This document shows positions 1-5,403 of a stretch of DNA of 5,403 nt, one piece after another. The DNA is from Bacteroidales bacterium UBA4866. GTDB lineage: Bacteria; Bacteroidota; Bacteroidia; Bacteroidales; P3. The position numbers and the translations under genes were made by a program. The notes under the pieces were generated by a model that was given only the letters and a program-made list of their open reading frames with translations, made no database searches and was not told the DNA's origin. Within the stretch, counting starts at the first letter, position 1; each line of letters starts with the position of its first letter. The stretch spans positions 1-5,403 of the forward strand of contig DHDW01000021.1 in assembly GCA_002399565.1 (NCBI GenBank), given 5' to 3'.

Positions 1-3
1 TTT

Positions 4-1347
4 ATGGAAAACAAAGTTACTTTTGGTTCTAAATTCGGTACTCTTGCCGTAGTTGGTGGAAGTGTTATTGGGCTTGGGAATATTTGGAGATTCCCCTATT
101 TGGCAGGAAACAATGGAGGCTCAGCTTTTATTATTGTTTATATTCTTTGCAGTTTATCAATTGCCATTCCTATTATGATTAGCGAATTTGTAATTGGACG
201 TTCAACTGGCAAAAATGCTTATGGAGCTTTCAAAGAACTTTCAAAGAAAAAGATTTGGAGATTTGTTGGATTGGCAGGAATTATAACAGTTTTCTTTATT
301 TTTGGTTTTTATTCCGTTGTTGCTGGTTGGGCAATTTCTTTTATTCAAACCTCTCTTACAAGTGGCTTTACGGGGAAAGACCCTCAGGTAATTCATAGTA
401 ATTTTATTAACTATATTAATTCAGGATGGAAACCTACTTTTGCTGCAGGAGTATTTATTATTCTAACTGCTGGAATTGTTATTGGAGGAATTCAAAAAGG
501 GATTGAAAGAGTTAATAAAATTCTTATGCCAATGCTTTTTTTAATCATAATTCTTCTATTCATTTATTCTACTTCTCTTTCAGGATTCTCTAATGCAATG
601 GATTTTCTTCTAAAACCAGACTTTAGTAAATTAGGATTAAAATCTGTTATTGCTGCAATTGGACAATCCTTCTTTTCTATGAGCTTGGGAATGGGATGTA
701 TGATTACTTATGGCTCTTACATTAAACAAAAGTCTTCTCTTTCTGGAATTGCCCTAACAATTGGACTTGCGGACTTATCTGTTGCCCTTTTGGCTGGCTT
801 TGCAATCTTTCCTGGAGTGTTTACTTTTGGAATTGAACCAACCTCTGGTCCTACTTTAATTTTTGAAACTCTTCCTTTAGTTTTTTCAATGATGCCTTTT
901 GGTAATATATTTGCAATATTCTTTTTCTTCTTAGTTTTTATTGCTGCCATTACTTCATCTGTTTCAATGTTAGAACCGATTTGCTTGTTTACAATTCAAG
1001 AATTTAAACTATCAAGAACTAAATCAATCGTTATAATTTCTATAATTATTTTCATTTTAGCTGTTCTTTGTGCCTATTCTCAAGTTGAAAATTCTTCAAT
1101 TACATTATTTGGGAAAAATCTTTTTGATGCACTAAATGATTTAACTGATAAATTCTTAATGCCAATTGGAGCTTTGCTAATAATTATATTTGTTGGTTGG
1201 TTTGCTAATAAAGAATTAGTAAGAAATCAATTTACTAATAATGGAACAATTTTAAACAAAGGATTTCAACTATATATTAATGTAGTAAGATACTTTGTCC
1301 CTTTGGTTCTATCATTATTTATCCTTAATTTAATGGGATTACTCTAA
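4..1347 (+). CDS. Sodium-dependent amino-acid transporter, NSS (SNF) family
   Basis: This 447-residue inner-membrane protein of the neurotransmitter:sodium symporter family (LeuT, MhsT, Tyt1) is expected to import an amino acid with Na+. TM1 carries the hallmark GLGNIWRFPYLAGNNGG (residues 23-39), with N26 and R29 at positions matching the Na+ site and outer gate of LeuT. The broken TM6 motif GQSFFSMSLGMG is at 220-231. TM8 has AAITSS (314-319), whose T317/S318 match the Na2-site Thr/Ser of the family. I count about 11 hydrophobic segments, ending near residue 445, which is the usual bacterial form lacking TM12. The ATG at base 4 gives the normal short cytoplasmic N-terminus, so the gene looks complete although only three upstream bases are visible. 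The substrate cannot be read. A lysine or other amino-acid role is only suggested by the fermentation genes downstream, which lie in a separate transcription unit. Confidence 0.93.
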   Translation: MENKVTFGSKFGTLAVVGGSVIGLGNIWRFPYLAGNNGGSAFIIVYILCSLSIAIPIMISEFVIGRSTGKNAYGAFKELSKKKIWRFVGLAGIITVFFIFGFYSVVAGWAISFIQTSLTSGFTGKDPQVIHSNFINYINSGWKPTFAAGVFIILTAGIVIGGIQKGIERVNKILMPMLFLIIILLFIYSTSLSGFSNAMDFLLKPDFSKLGLKSVIAAIGQSFFSMSLGMGCMITYGSYIKQKSSLSGIALTIGLADLSVALLAGFAIFPGVFTFGIEPTSGPTLIFETLPLVFSMMPFGNIFAIFFFFLVFIAAITSSVSMLEPICLFTIQEFKLSRTKSIVIISIIIFILAVLCAYSQVENSSITLFGKNLFDALNDLTDKFLMPIGALLIIIFVGWFANKELVRNQFTNNGTILNKGFQLYINVVRYFVPLVLSLFILNLMGLL

Positions 1348-1369
1348 TATTAACATTTTAATGTTAGTA
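1348..1369 (+). other. AT-only hairpin just after the transporter gene
   Basis: TAACATT (1351-1357) pairs with AATGTTA (1360-1366), and the stem extends outward by about three more pairs including one T-G. It lies directly after the transporter stop codon, where a terminator would sit. It is nearly all A/T, has a very small loop and no T-tract follows, so it is a weak terminator candidate at best. It may instead protect the 3' end of the mRNA, or be chance in AT-rich DNA. Confidence 0.3.
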
Positions 1370-1410
1370 AATAATTCATCTAACTATAGATTTAGGATAA
1401 TTTTTTAATA

Positions 1411-1418
1411 TATATTTG
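1411..1418 (+). promoter_or_regulatory. Candidate Bacteroidota -7 promoter box for the beta-barrel gene
   Basis: TATATTTG matches the Bacteroidota -7 consensus TAnnTTTG exactly and lies in the 149-bp gap between the transporter and the beta-barrel gene. The -33 box is poor: the nearest candidate is TTTA at 1391-1394 with only 16 bases between, where about 20 are usual. If used, transcription would begin near 1425 and leave a 5' leader of about 70 bases. The rest of the gap shows nothing else except an A-rich run just before the ATG. Confidence 0.4.
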
Positions 1419-1496
1419 CAACATATTTTCCTTTTATGAGTAAAAGATATAAAATTAAATTTAACAACACGTTTATTAATTAAAAAACAAAACATC

Positions 1497-2159
1497 ATGA
1501 AAAAGAATTTAATTATTTTAGTTGCTGTTTTATTAACATCAACTTTCGCATTTGCCCAAAGTGGCAATATGTTTGTAACTGGACATCTTGGATTTAACAC
1601 TTACTCCAAGACCAATACAGTTGGTTCAACAAGCACAGATGTACCTGGAGGAAATAGTTTTGACATTATGGCTGAGTTTCATTACAAACTTACCAAAAAC
1701 ATTGCTGTTGGTCTTGGATTAAATTACAAGAACTCTACTTCATACGTTAATACAACTCCTAATGGAACAGATTATTTTGATTCTGAATCAATGTTCTCAA
1801 TTGTTCCTTCTGTAATTTATGGAATAAAAATCACGGATAATTTCAAATATATTCCAAGATTATATGTTGCAATTGGATTTGGAAGTAGAGATGAAGAACA
1901 ACCTGATCTTCCTTTAAATCCTAACACAATTGAAACATTTACAACTGACTTATCAAGCTTTTCTATTGGAGTTAAACCTCTAAGTTTTGAATATGGAATA
2001 AATAATAGATTTGCAATAACAATGAGCTTTGGAGATTTATACTACAGAACTTATACTGAAAAAGCCACAGTAGCAAATACAGAAGTTAAATCTACTGACA
2101 AGGCCTTTAATTTAGACGCTAACTATGGTGCATCATTTGGAATTCGTATTTATTTATAA
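1497..2159 (+). CDS. Small outer-membrane beta-barrel protein, function unknown
   Basis: This 220-residue exported protein has a clear Sec signal peptide: KK at residues 2-3, a hydrophobic core LIILVAVLLTSTFAFA (5-20) and likely cleavage after AFA (residue 20) or FAQ (residue 21). The mature part alternates short amphipathic strands rich in Tyr, Phe, Gly, Asn and Thr with polar turns, for example FDIMAEFHYKL, IAVGLGLNYKN and FAITMSFGDLYYRTY. It ends in GASFGIRIYL, an aromatic/hydrophobic final strand typical of outer-membrane barrels. The size suggests an 8-10-strand barrel like the small OmpA/OmpW-type porin-fold proteins of Bacteroidota, but no family-specific motif can be named. The ATG follows an A-rich stretch, as usual in this phylum. 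It appears to be its own transcription unit, with a candidate promoter upstream and a strong terminator 21 bases after the stop. Its role, whether structural, adhesive or uptake, is unknown. Confidence 0.82.
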   Translation: MKKNLIILVAVLLTSTFAFAQSGNMFVTGHLGFNTYSKTNTVGSTSTDVPGGNSFDIMAEFHYKLTKNIAVGLGLNYKNSTSYVNTTPNGTDYFDSESMFSIVPSVIYGIKITDNFKYIPRLYVAIGFGSRDEEQPDLPLNPNTIETFTTDLSSFSIGVKPLSFEYGINNRFAITMSFGDLYYRTYTEKATVANTEVKSTDKAFNLDANYGASFGIRIYL

Positions 2160-2180
2160 TTAAATAGATATTAACTCTCT

Positions 2181-2214
2181 AAAAGAGTAAGCCTTTTGGC
2201 TTACTCTTTTTTTA
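2181..2214 (+). terminator. Strong intrinsic terminator after the beta-barrel gene
   Basis: AAAAGAGTAAGCC (2181-2193) and GGCTTACTCTTTT (2198-2210) form a perfect 13-bp stem with a TTTT loop. The right arm runs into a T-tract ending at 2213. It begins 21 bases after the stop codon. The flanking A-run also makes it usable on the opposite strand, but no minus-strand gene is present to need it. Confidence 0.9.
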
Positions 2215-2277
2215 TTTTATAAATTTGTCTTGTTAAAACATTGTTATTGTAAAATTTCCAATATTTTTATTGAGAAT

Positions 2278-2309
2278 TTTGTTTATTAAGTGTTAATTAA
2301 CTAATTTTG
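2278..2309 (+). promoter_or_regulatory. Bacteroidota-type promoter for kdd
   Basis: TTTG (2278-2281) and TAATTTTG (2302-2309) match the Bacteroidota -33 (TTTG) and -7 (TAnnTTTG) boxes exactly, with an ideal 20-base spacer. The predicted transcription start is near 2314-2317, giving a leader of about 118 bases before kdd. A 10-bp perfect palindrome GTTAATTAAC (2292-2301) lies in the spacer and could bind a regulator. Confidence 0.72.
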
Positions 2310-2320
2310 CAGATTGAATT

Positions 2321-2406
2321 ATGCCTTTAATTAAGGCATTAAAGTTTAAAGTATAGTAATAAAAGCATTTTCAAGGATTAAAGGAGTTCTGCCTTGAATA
2401 AAATGC
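2321..2406 (+). promoter_or_regulatory. Structured 5' leader of kdd with competing hairpins
   Basis: Two hairpins are visible. The first is ATGCCTT (2321-2327) with AAGGCAT (2333-2339). The second is GCATTTT-CAAGG (2365-2376) with CCTTG (2392-2396) and AAAATGC (2400-2406), with a three-base bulge on the right arm and a 15-base loop. Alternative pairings exclude these: CCTTTAA (2324-2330) with TTAAAGG (2378-2384), and AAGGC (2333-2337) with GCCTT (2391-2395). This is what a regulatory leader can look like, but it matches no riboswitch class I recognise and is too short for a classical lysine or cobalamin riboswitch. The energies were not computed and regulation is inferred. Confidence 0.35.
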
Positions 2407-2433
2407 AAAAATAGTGAACTCAATAAAAAATAT

Positions 2434-3474
2434 ATGAAAAAAGGATGTAAATACGGTACTCACCGTGTATTGGAACCAAAAGGTGTATTGCCTCAACCAG
2501 CTAACAAAATTGATAACAATATGGATGAAATTTACGACAATGAAATCCTTATTGATGTTCAAACTCTAAATGTTGACAGTGCTTCTTTCACTCAAATTGA
2601 AGAACAAGCAGGTGGCGACAAAGCTAAAATTGCTGAAATAATGATGGGTATTGTTGCAAAACAAGGAAAACATAGAAACCCTGTAACTGGTTCTGGTGGT
2701 ATGTTACTTGGAACAGTTGAAAAAATTGGTGATGCACTTATCGGAAAAACTGATCTTAAGGTTGGAGATAAAATTGCTACATTAGTTTCTCTTTCTCTTA
2801 CTCCTTTACGCATTGATAAAATTAAAGATATCCGTCCTGATATTGACCAAGTTGATATTGATGGTAAGGCTATTTTATTTGAAAGTGGAATTTATGCAAA
2901 AATTCCTGCTGACCTTCCTGAAACATTAGCTCTATCTGCATTAGACGTTGCTGGTGCTCCTGCTCAAACTGCTAAATTGGTTAAACCTGGCGATACAGTT
3001 TTGATTATTGGTGCTGGTGGAAAATCTGGTATGCTTTGCTGCTATGAAGCTAAAAAACGTGCTGGAGTAACTGGAAAAGTTATTGGACTTTGCCATAGCC
3101 AAAAATCAACAGAAAGATTACAAAAATTAGGTTTTTGTGATTTTGTTTTCTCAGCTGATGCGACTCAACCTGTTCCTGTAATGCAAAAGATTCAAGAACT
3201 TACAGATGGCGAAATGGCTGACATTACAATTAACAACGTAAATATCAATGATACAGAAATGACTTCTATCCTTTGTACAAAAGATACTGGATTAGTTTAT
3301 TTCTTCTCTATGGCTACAAGCTTTACAAAGGCTGCTTTAGGAGCTGAAGGAGTTGGTTCTGATGTTACAATGATTGTTGGAAATGGTTATACTAAAGGAC
3401 ACGCTGAAATAACTCTTCAACTTCTACGCGAATCTAAAGAACTTAGAGATATCTTTACTGAGCTTTACGCTTAA
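2434..3474 (+). CDS. kdd: L-erythro-3,5-diaminohexanoate dehydrogenase
   Basis: This is the cytoplasmic enzyme of lysine fermentation (EC 1.4.1.11). It oxidatively deaminates (3S,5S)-3,5-diaminohexanoate to 5-amino-3-oxohexanoate with NAD(P)+, releasing ammonia. The 346-residue length and the N-terminus MKKGCKYGTHRVLEPKGVLPQ are typical of Kdd. A Rossmann nucleotide-binding region starts at about residue 184 (KPGDTVLIIGAGGKSGM, glycine loop 193-199), after a GroES-like N-terminal domain containing GSGGMLLGTVEKIGD (87-100). The C-terminal part NGYTKGHAEITLQLLRE (317-333) is also as I recall for the family. The start follows an A-rich stretch without a Shine-Dalgarno motif. The gene sits behind its own promoter and structured leader and is followed by a terminator-like hairpin. 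It is thus partly uncoupled from the kamA-kamB genes that make its substrate together with KamDE. No frame damage is seen. Confidence 0.95.
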   Translation: MKKGCKYGTHRVLEPKGVLPQPANKIDNNMDEIYDNEILIDVQTLNVDSASFTQIEEQAGGDKAKIAEIMMGIVAKQGKHRNPVTGSGGMLLGTVEKIGDALIGKTDLKVGDKIATLVSLSLTPLRIDKIKDIRPDIDQVDIDGKAILFESGIYAKIPADLPETLALSALDVAGAPAQTAKLVKPGDTVLIIGAGGKSGMLCCYEAKKRAGVTGKVIGLCHSQKSTERLQKLGFCDFVFSADATQPVPVMQKIQELTDGEMADITINNVNINDTEMTSILCTKDTGLVYFFSMATSFTKAALGAEGVGSDVTMIVGNGYTKGHAEITLQLLRESKELRDIFTELYA

Positions 3475-3492
3475 TAAATAAATTTAAAATTT

Positions 3493-3529
3493 AAAAACTG
3501 TGAGTAGAGTATTCTGCTTACAGTTTTTT
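3493..3529 (+). terminator. Terminator-like hairpin between kdd and the DUF3795-kamA genes
   Basis: AAAAACTGTGAGTAGA (3493-3508) pairs over 16 positions, including two G-T wobbles, with TCTGCTTACAGTTTTT (3513-3528) around a GTAT loop, and a six-T run ends at 3529. It lies 18 bases after the kdd stop. Only 19 bases separate it from the next ATG, leaving no room for a promoter after it. The downstream genes must therefore rely on read-through or on a promoter upstream of the hairpin. Confidence 0.82.
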
Positions 3530-3548
3530 ATTATAAAATTAAATCGAA

Positions 3549-3848
3549 ATGAATATTAGTGTTTGTGGAATTGATTGTGACATTGCTTGTGTTGAATGTA
3601 ATAAATATTTAGATTCTCCATGCAAAGGCTGCAATGAAGCAAAAGGAAGATTATACTGGACTAAGTATTTAGGATTAGATGTTTGTCCAATATATAATTG
3701 TTGTGTAAACGAAAAACAATTAGAAAATTGTGGTAAATGTGATAAACTTCCTTGTGATAAATTCTTTTCTACAAAAGACCCATCTATTTCGGATGAGTTA
3801 TTTAAACAAAAAATTCAAGAACGAGTAGATTTACTAATGACATTATAA
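3549..3848 (+). CDS. Small cysteine-rich DUF3795-like protein
   Basis: This 99-residue soluble protein has 12 cysteines (6, 10, 14, 17, 25, 28, 46, 51, 52, 61, 64, 69) spread over the first 70 residues, followed by a charged helical tail. The pattern CGIDC...C..C, then CKGC, CPIYNCC, and NCGKCDKLPCDKF matches what I recall of the DUF3795 family, whose members have no firm function. The paired cysteines suggest bound zinc or an iron-sulfur cluster. No signal peptide or membrane segment is present. The gene ends only 13 bases before kamA on the same strand, so the two are probably co-transcribed. Its position between kdd and kamA is unlike the lysine-fermentation clusters I remember. It could be an accessory factor for the Fe-S/zinc enzyme KamA, or an unrelated passenger. 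The ATG follows AAATCGAA, consistent with SD-less initiation. Confidence 0.8.
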   Translation: MNISVCGIDCDIACVECNKYLDSPCKGCNEAKGRLYWTKYLGLDVCPIYNCCVNEKQLENCGKCDKLPCDKFFSTKDPSISDELFKQKIQERVDLLMTL

Positions 3849-3861
3849 AACAATTATATTT

Positions 3862-5112
3862 ATGCAAGTAAATAGAAGAAAAGAATTATTCCCTGAGGTT
3901 TCCGATAAAGATTGGAACGATTGGAAATGGCAAGTAAAGAATAGAATTGAAACACTTGAAGATTTAAAAAAATACATCTCTTTAACTCCTCAAGAAGAAG
4001 AAGGTGTTATGAAATCTCTCAAGACCTTACGTATGGCAATAACTCCATACTATATTTCTTTAATTGACATAAATAATCCTAATTGTCCAGTTAGAAAACA
4101 AGCTATTCCAACTGCTGCAGAAGTTTATCAATCACCTGCTGATTTATTAGACCCCCTTCACGAAGATGAAGATTCTCCAGTTGCTGGCTTAACACATCGT
4201 TATCCAGATAGAGTTTTATTCTTAATAACTGATATGTGTTCTATGTATTGTCGTCATTGCACAAGAAGACGATTTGCAGGACAAAACGATTGTGAAAGTC
4301 CTTCAGAAAGAATTCAAAAGGCAATTGACTATATTGCTCGTACTCCACAAGTGAGAGATGTTTTACTCTCAGGAGGAGATGCATTAATGGTTAGTGATAA
4401 AATGTTAGAATCAATCATTCAACGCCTTCGTGCAATTCCTCATGTTGAAATCATTAGAATTGGCTCTCGTACTCCTGTTGTTTGCCCTCAAAGAATTACA
4501 GATGATTTGGTTAATATGTTAAAGAAGTATCACCCAATTTGGTTAAATACTCACTTTAATCACCCTAACGAATGTACTGAGGAAGCAAAAGAAGCTTGTG
4601 CAAAACTTGCTAATGCTGGAATTCCATTAGGAAATCAATCAGTTCTTTTGAGAGGAGTTAATGATGATGCAAGAGTAATGAAGAAATTAGTTCAAAAATT
4701 GGTTATGATGAGAGTTCGCCCTTATTACATTTACCAATGTGACCTATCAATGGGATTAGAACATTTCCGTACTCCTGTTTCAAAAGGAATTGAAATAATA
4801 GAAAACCTTAGAGGACATACTTCAGGTTACGCAGTACCTACATTTGTTGTAGATGCTCCTGGTGGTGGTGGCAAAACTCCAGTTATGCCTCAATATATTA
4901 TTTCTCAAAGTCCAGGAAAAGTTGTTTTGAGAAACTTTGAAGGAGTTATCACAACATACACAGAACCTACTAACTATTCTAACGAATGTGAATGTGATAT
5001 TGACTTCTTAGAAGAAGAAATGAAAACTGATGGTGTTGCAGGCCTTCTTCATGGAGACAGACTTGCTCTTGAACCAAGCCATTTGGCACGTCACGAACGT
5101 ATAAAGAAGTAA
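3862..5112 (+). CDS. kamA: L-lysine 2,3-aminomutase (radical SAM, PLP)
   Basis: This cytoplasmic radical SAM enzyme (EC 5.4.3.2) converts L-lysine to L-beta-lysine, the first step of lysine fermentation. At 416 residues it has the same length as the Clostridium subterminale enzyme as I recall it. The Fe-S cluster motif is C126-x3-C130-x2-C133, followed by RRR (135-137), where R135 fits the substrate-carboxylate arginine. The PLP lysine is K338 in PGGGGK. D294 (YQCD) and D331 (VVDAPGG) match the two aspartates that hold the lysine side-chain amine. The C-terminal zinc/dimer region is altered: C376 and C378 are kept, but the positions expected for the last cysteine (D381) and for the partner-subunit cysteine in GVNDC (D269) are aspartate. 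The active site is intact and the frame undamaged. The gene follows the DUF3795-like gene by 13 bases and abuts kamB. Confidence 0.97.
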   Translation: MQVNRRKELFPEVSDKDWNDWKWQVKNRIETLEDLKKYISLTPQEEEGVMKSLKTLRMAITPYYISLIDINNPNCPVRKQAIPTAAEVYQSPADLLDPLHEDEDSPVAGLTHRYPDRVLFLITDMCSMYCRHCTRRRFAGQNDCESPSERIQKAIDYIARTPQVRDVLLSGGDALMVSDKMLESIIQRLRAIPHVEIIRIGSRTPVVCPQRITDDLVNMLKKYHPIWLNTHFNHPNECTEEAKEACAKLANAGIPLGNQSVLLRGVNDDARVMKKLVQKLVMMRVRPYYIYQCDLSMGLEHFRTPVSKGIEIIENLRGHTSGYAVPTFVVDAPGGGGKTPVMPQYIISQSPGKVVLRNFEGVITTYTEPTNYSNECECDIDFLEEEMKTDGVAGLLHGDRLALEPSHLARHERIKK

Positions 5113-5120
5113 TAAAAGAT

Positions 5121-5403
5121 TTGCCATTCATTGATGAAATATTAAAATACAAAAGTGTATCTTTTGTAGGGATGGAAAAGAATACAGGCAAGACAGAGAC
5201 ATTAAATTATGTCCTATCTTGCTTGTGCTCTTATAATGGAGTTAGGGTTGGAATAACTTCAATTGGGATTGATGGCGAAAAAACTGACCAAGTTACAAAG
5301 ACTCAAAAACCAGAAATTAATATTTCAAAAGGCACTCTTTTCATTACATCGGAACATTTCTATAAACAGAAAGAAATTGTTTCAAATATTCTTTCCATTT
5401 CTA
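5121..5403 (+). CDS. kamB: KamB, P-loop protein of the lysine 5,6-aminomutase system (5' part only)
   Basis: An open frame (frame of base 5121) runs from just after the kamA stop to the right edge and continues beyond it, giving about 94 visible residues. It has a first beta-strand and P-loop, SVSFVGMEKNTGKTETLNYVL, then GITSIGIDGEKTDQ and a lysine-rich KTQKPEINISKGTLFITSE. This resembles KamB, which follows kamA and precedes kamC-kamDE in lysine fermenters. KamB and KamC are regarded as ATP-dependent reactivating factors for the cobalamin enzyme lysine 5,6-aminomutase. The P-loop reads G-x5-GKT with Met at the usual Gly/Ala place. No ATG or GTG precedes the P-loop in this frame. TTG at 5121 is the only conventional start and is used here. 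ATA at 5112-5114, overlapping the kamA TAA, is a likely ancestral ATG site. The in-frame ATG at 5172 would cut off the first strand and is unlikely. Confidence 0.78.
   Translation, partial: MPFIDEILKYKSVSFVGMEKNTGKTETLNYVLSCLCSYNGVRVGITSIGIDGEKTDQVTKTQKPEINISKGTLFITSEHFYKQKEIVSNILSIS

Noticed and set aside
717..950. Minus-strand open frame inside the transporter gene
   Set aside because: It is antisense to strongly conserved transporter sequence, is Lys/Pro/Ile-rich with no recognisable motif, and has no start context; it is a shadow of the real gene.
1376..1600. Minus-strand open frame across the beta-barrel start and gap
   Set aside because: It overlaps the signal-peptide region antisense and its product is low-complexity, as expected from AT-rich DNA; there is no supporting promoter or homology.
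2314..2433. Lysine or cobalamin riboswitch upstream of kdd
   Set aside because: The leader is too short and lacks the multi-helix junction of the lysine class and the conserved B12-box of the cobalamin class.
2414..2437. GTG mini-ORF ending in TGA that overlaps the kdd ATG (ATGA)
   Set aside because: Seven codons of AT-rich sequence with no ribosome site; the overlap is easily produced by chance.
2371..2813. Minus-strand open frames opposite the kdd leader and N-terminus
   Set aside because: They are antisense to the clear kdd coding sequence and leader and resemble no protein family.
5073..5120. KamA-KamB fusion or frameshift
   Set aside because: KamA ends at its normal length and KamB is in a different frame with its own N-terminal strand; this is ordinary tight gene packing.
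4979..5191. Minus-strand open frame over the kamA end and kamB start
   Set aside because: It is antisense to two real genes and encodes no recognisable motif.
1..5403. CRISPR arrays, tRNA/rRNA genes, insertion sequences or defence genes
   Set aside because: No repeat-spacer pattern, RNA-gene signature, transposase or terminal inverted repeat was seen on either strand by reading.

Overview
The window reads as chromosomal DNA of an anaerobic, amino-acid-fermenting member of the Bacteroidota, probably Bacteroidales-like. The DNA is strongly A+T-rich. Start codons follow A-rich stretches without Shine-Dalgarno motifs, and promoters resemble the Bacteroidota TTTG / TAnnTTTG pattern. One gene encodes an exported outer-membrane barrel, and the main cluster is the lysine-fermentation set known from Porphyromonas and Fusobacterium. 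The exact genus cannot be read from the sequence. All genes are on the + strand.

Left part (1-2160): a complete sodium-dependent NSS-family (LeuT/Tyt1-type) amino-acid transporter with about 11 membrane segments comes first. A 149-bp gap with a candidate promoter follows, then a small secreted outer-membrane beta-barrel protein that I cannot assign to a named family. A perfect 13-bp hairpin plus T-tract (2181-2214) closes this part.

Right part (2278-5403): this is the start of a lysine-to-butyrate/acetate fermentation locus. It holds kdd (L-erythro-3,5-diaminohexanoate dehydrogenase) behind a textbook promoter and a 5' leader rich in secondary structure. A strong terminator-like hairpin follows, then a 99-aa protein with 12 cysteines (DUF3795-like), kamA (lysine 2,3-aminomutase, complete) and the first part of kamB (P-loop protein of the lysine 5,6-aminomutase system), which runs off the right edge. 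KamA makes L-beta-lysine. The lysine 5,6-aminomutase KamDE, expected to the right, would turn it into 3,5-diaminohexanoate. Kdd oxidatively deaminates that to 5-amino-3-oxohexanoate for the downstream Kce/Kal steps, which are not in the window. The transporter could bring in an amino acid, but nothing ties it specifically to lysine.

I see no novel defence, mobile or RNA system here. The points most worth a second look are: kamB has no ATG/GTG start, with an ATA exactly where a TAATG-type coupled start would be expected; two of the four cysteines I expect for the KamA zinc site are aspartates; a cysteine-rich small protein sits inside the kam locus; and the kdd leader can form competing hairpins.
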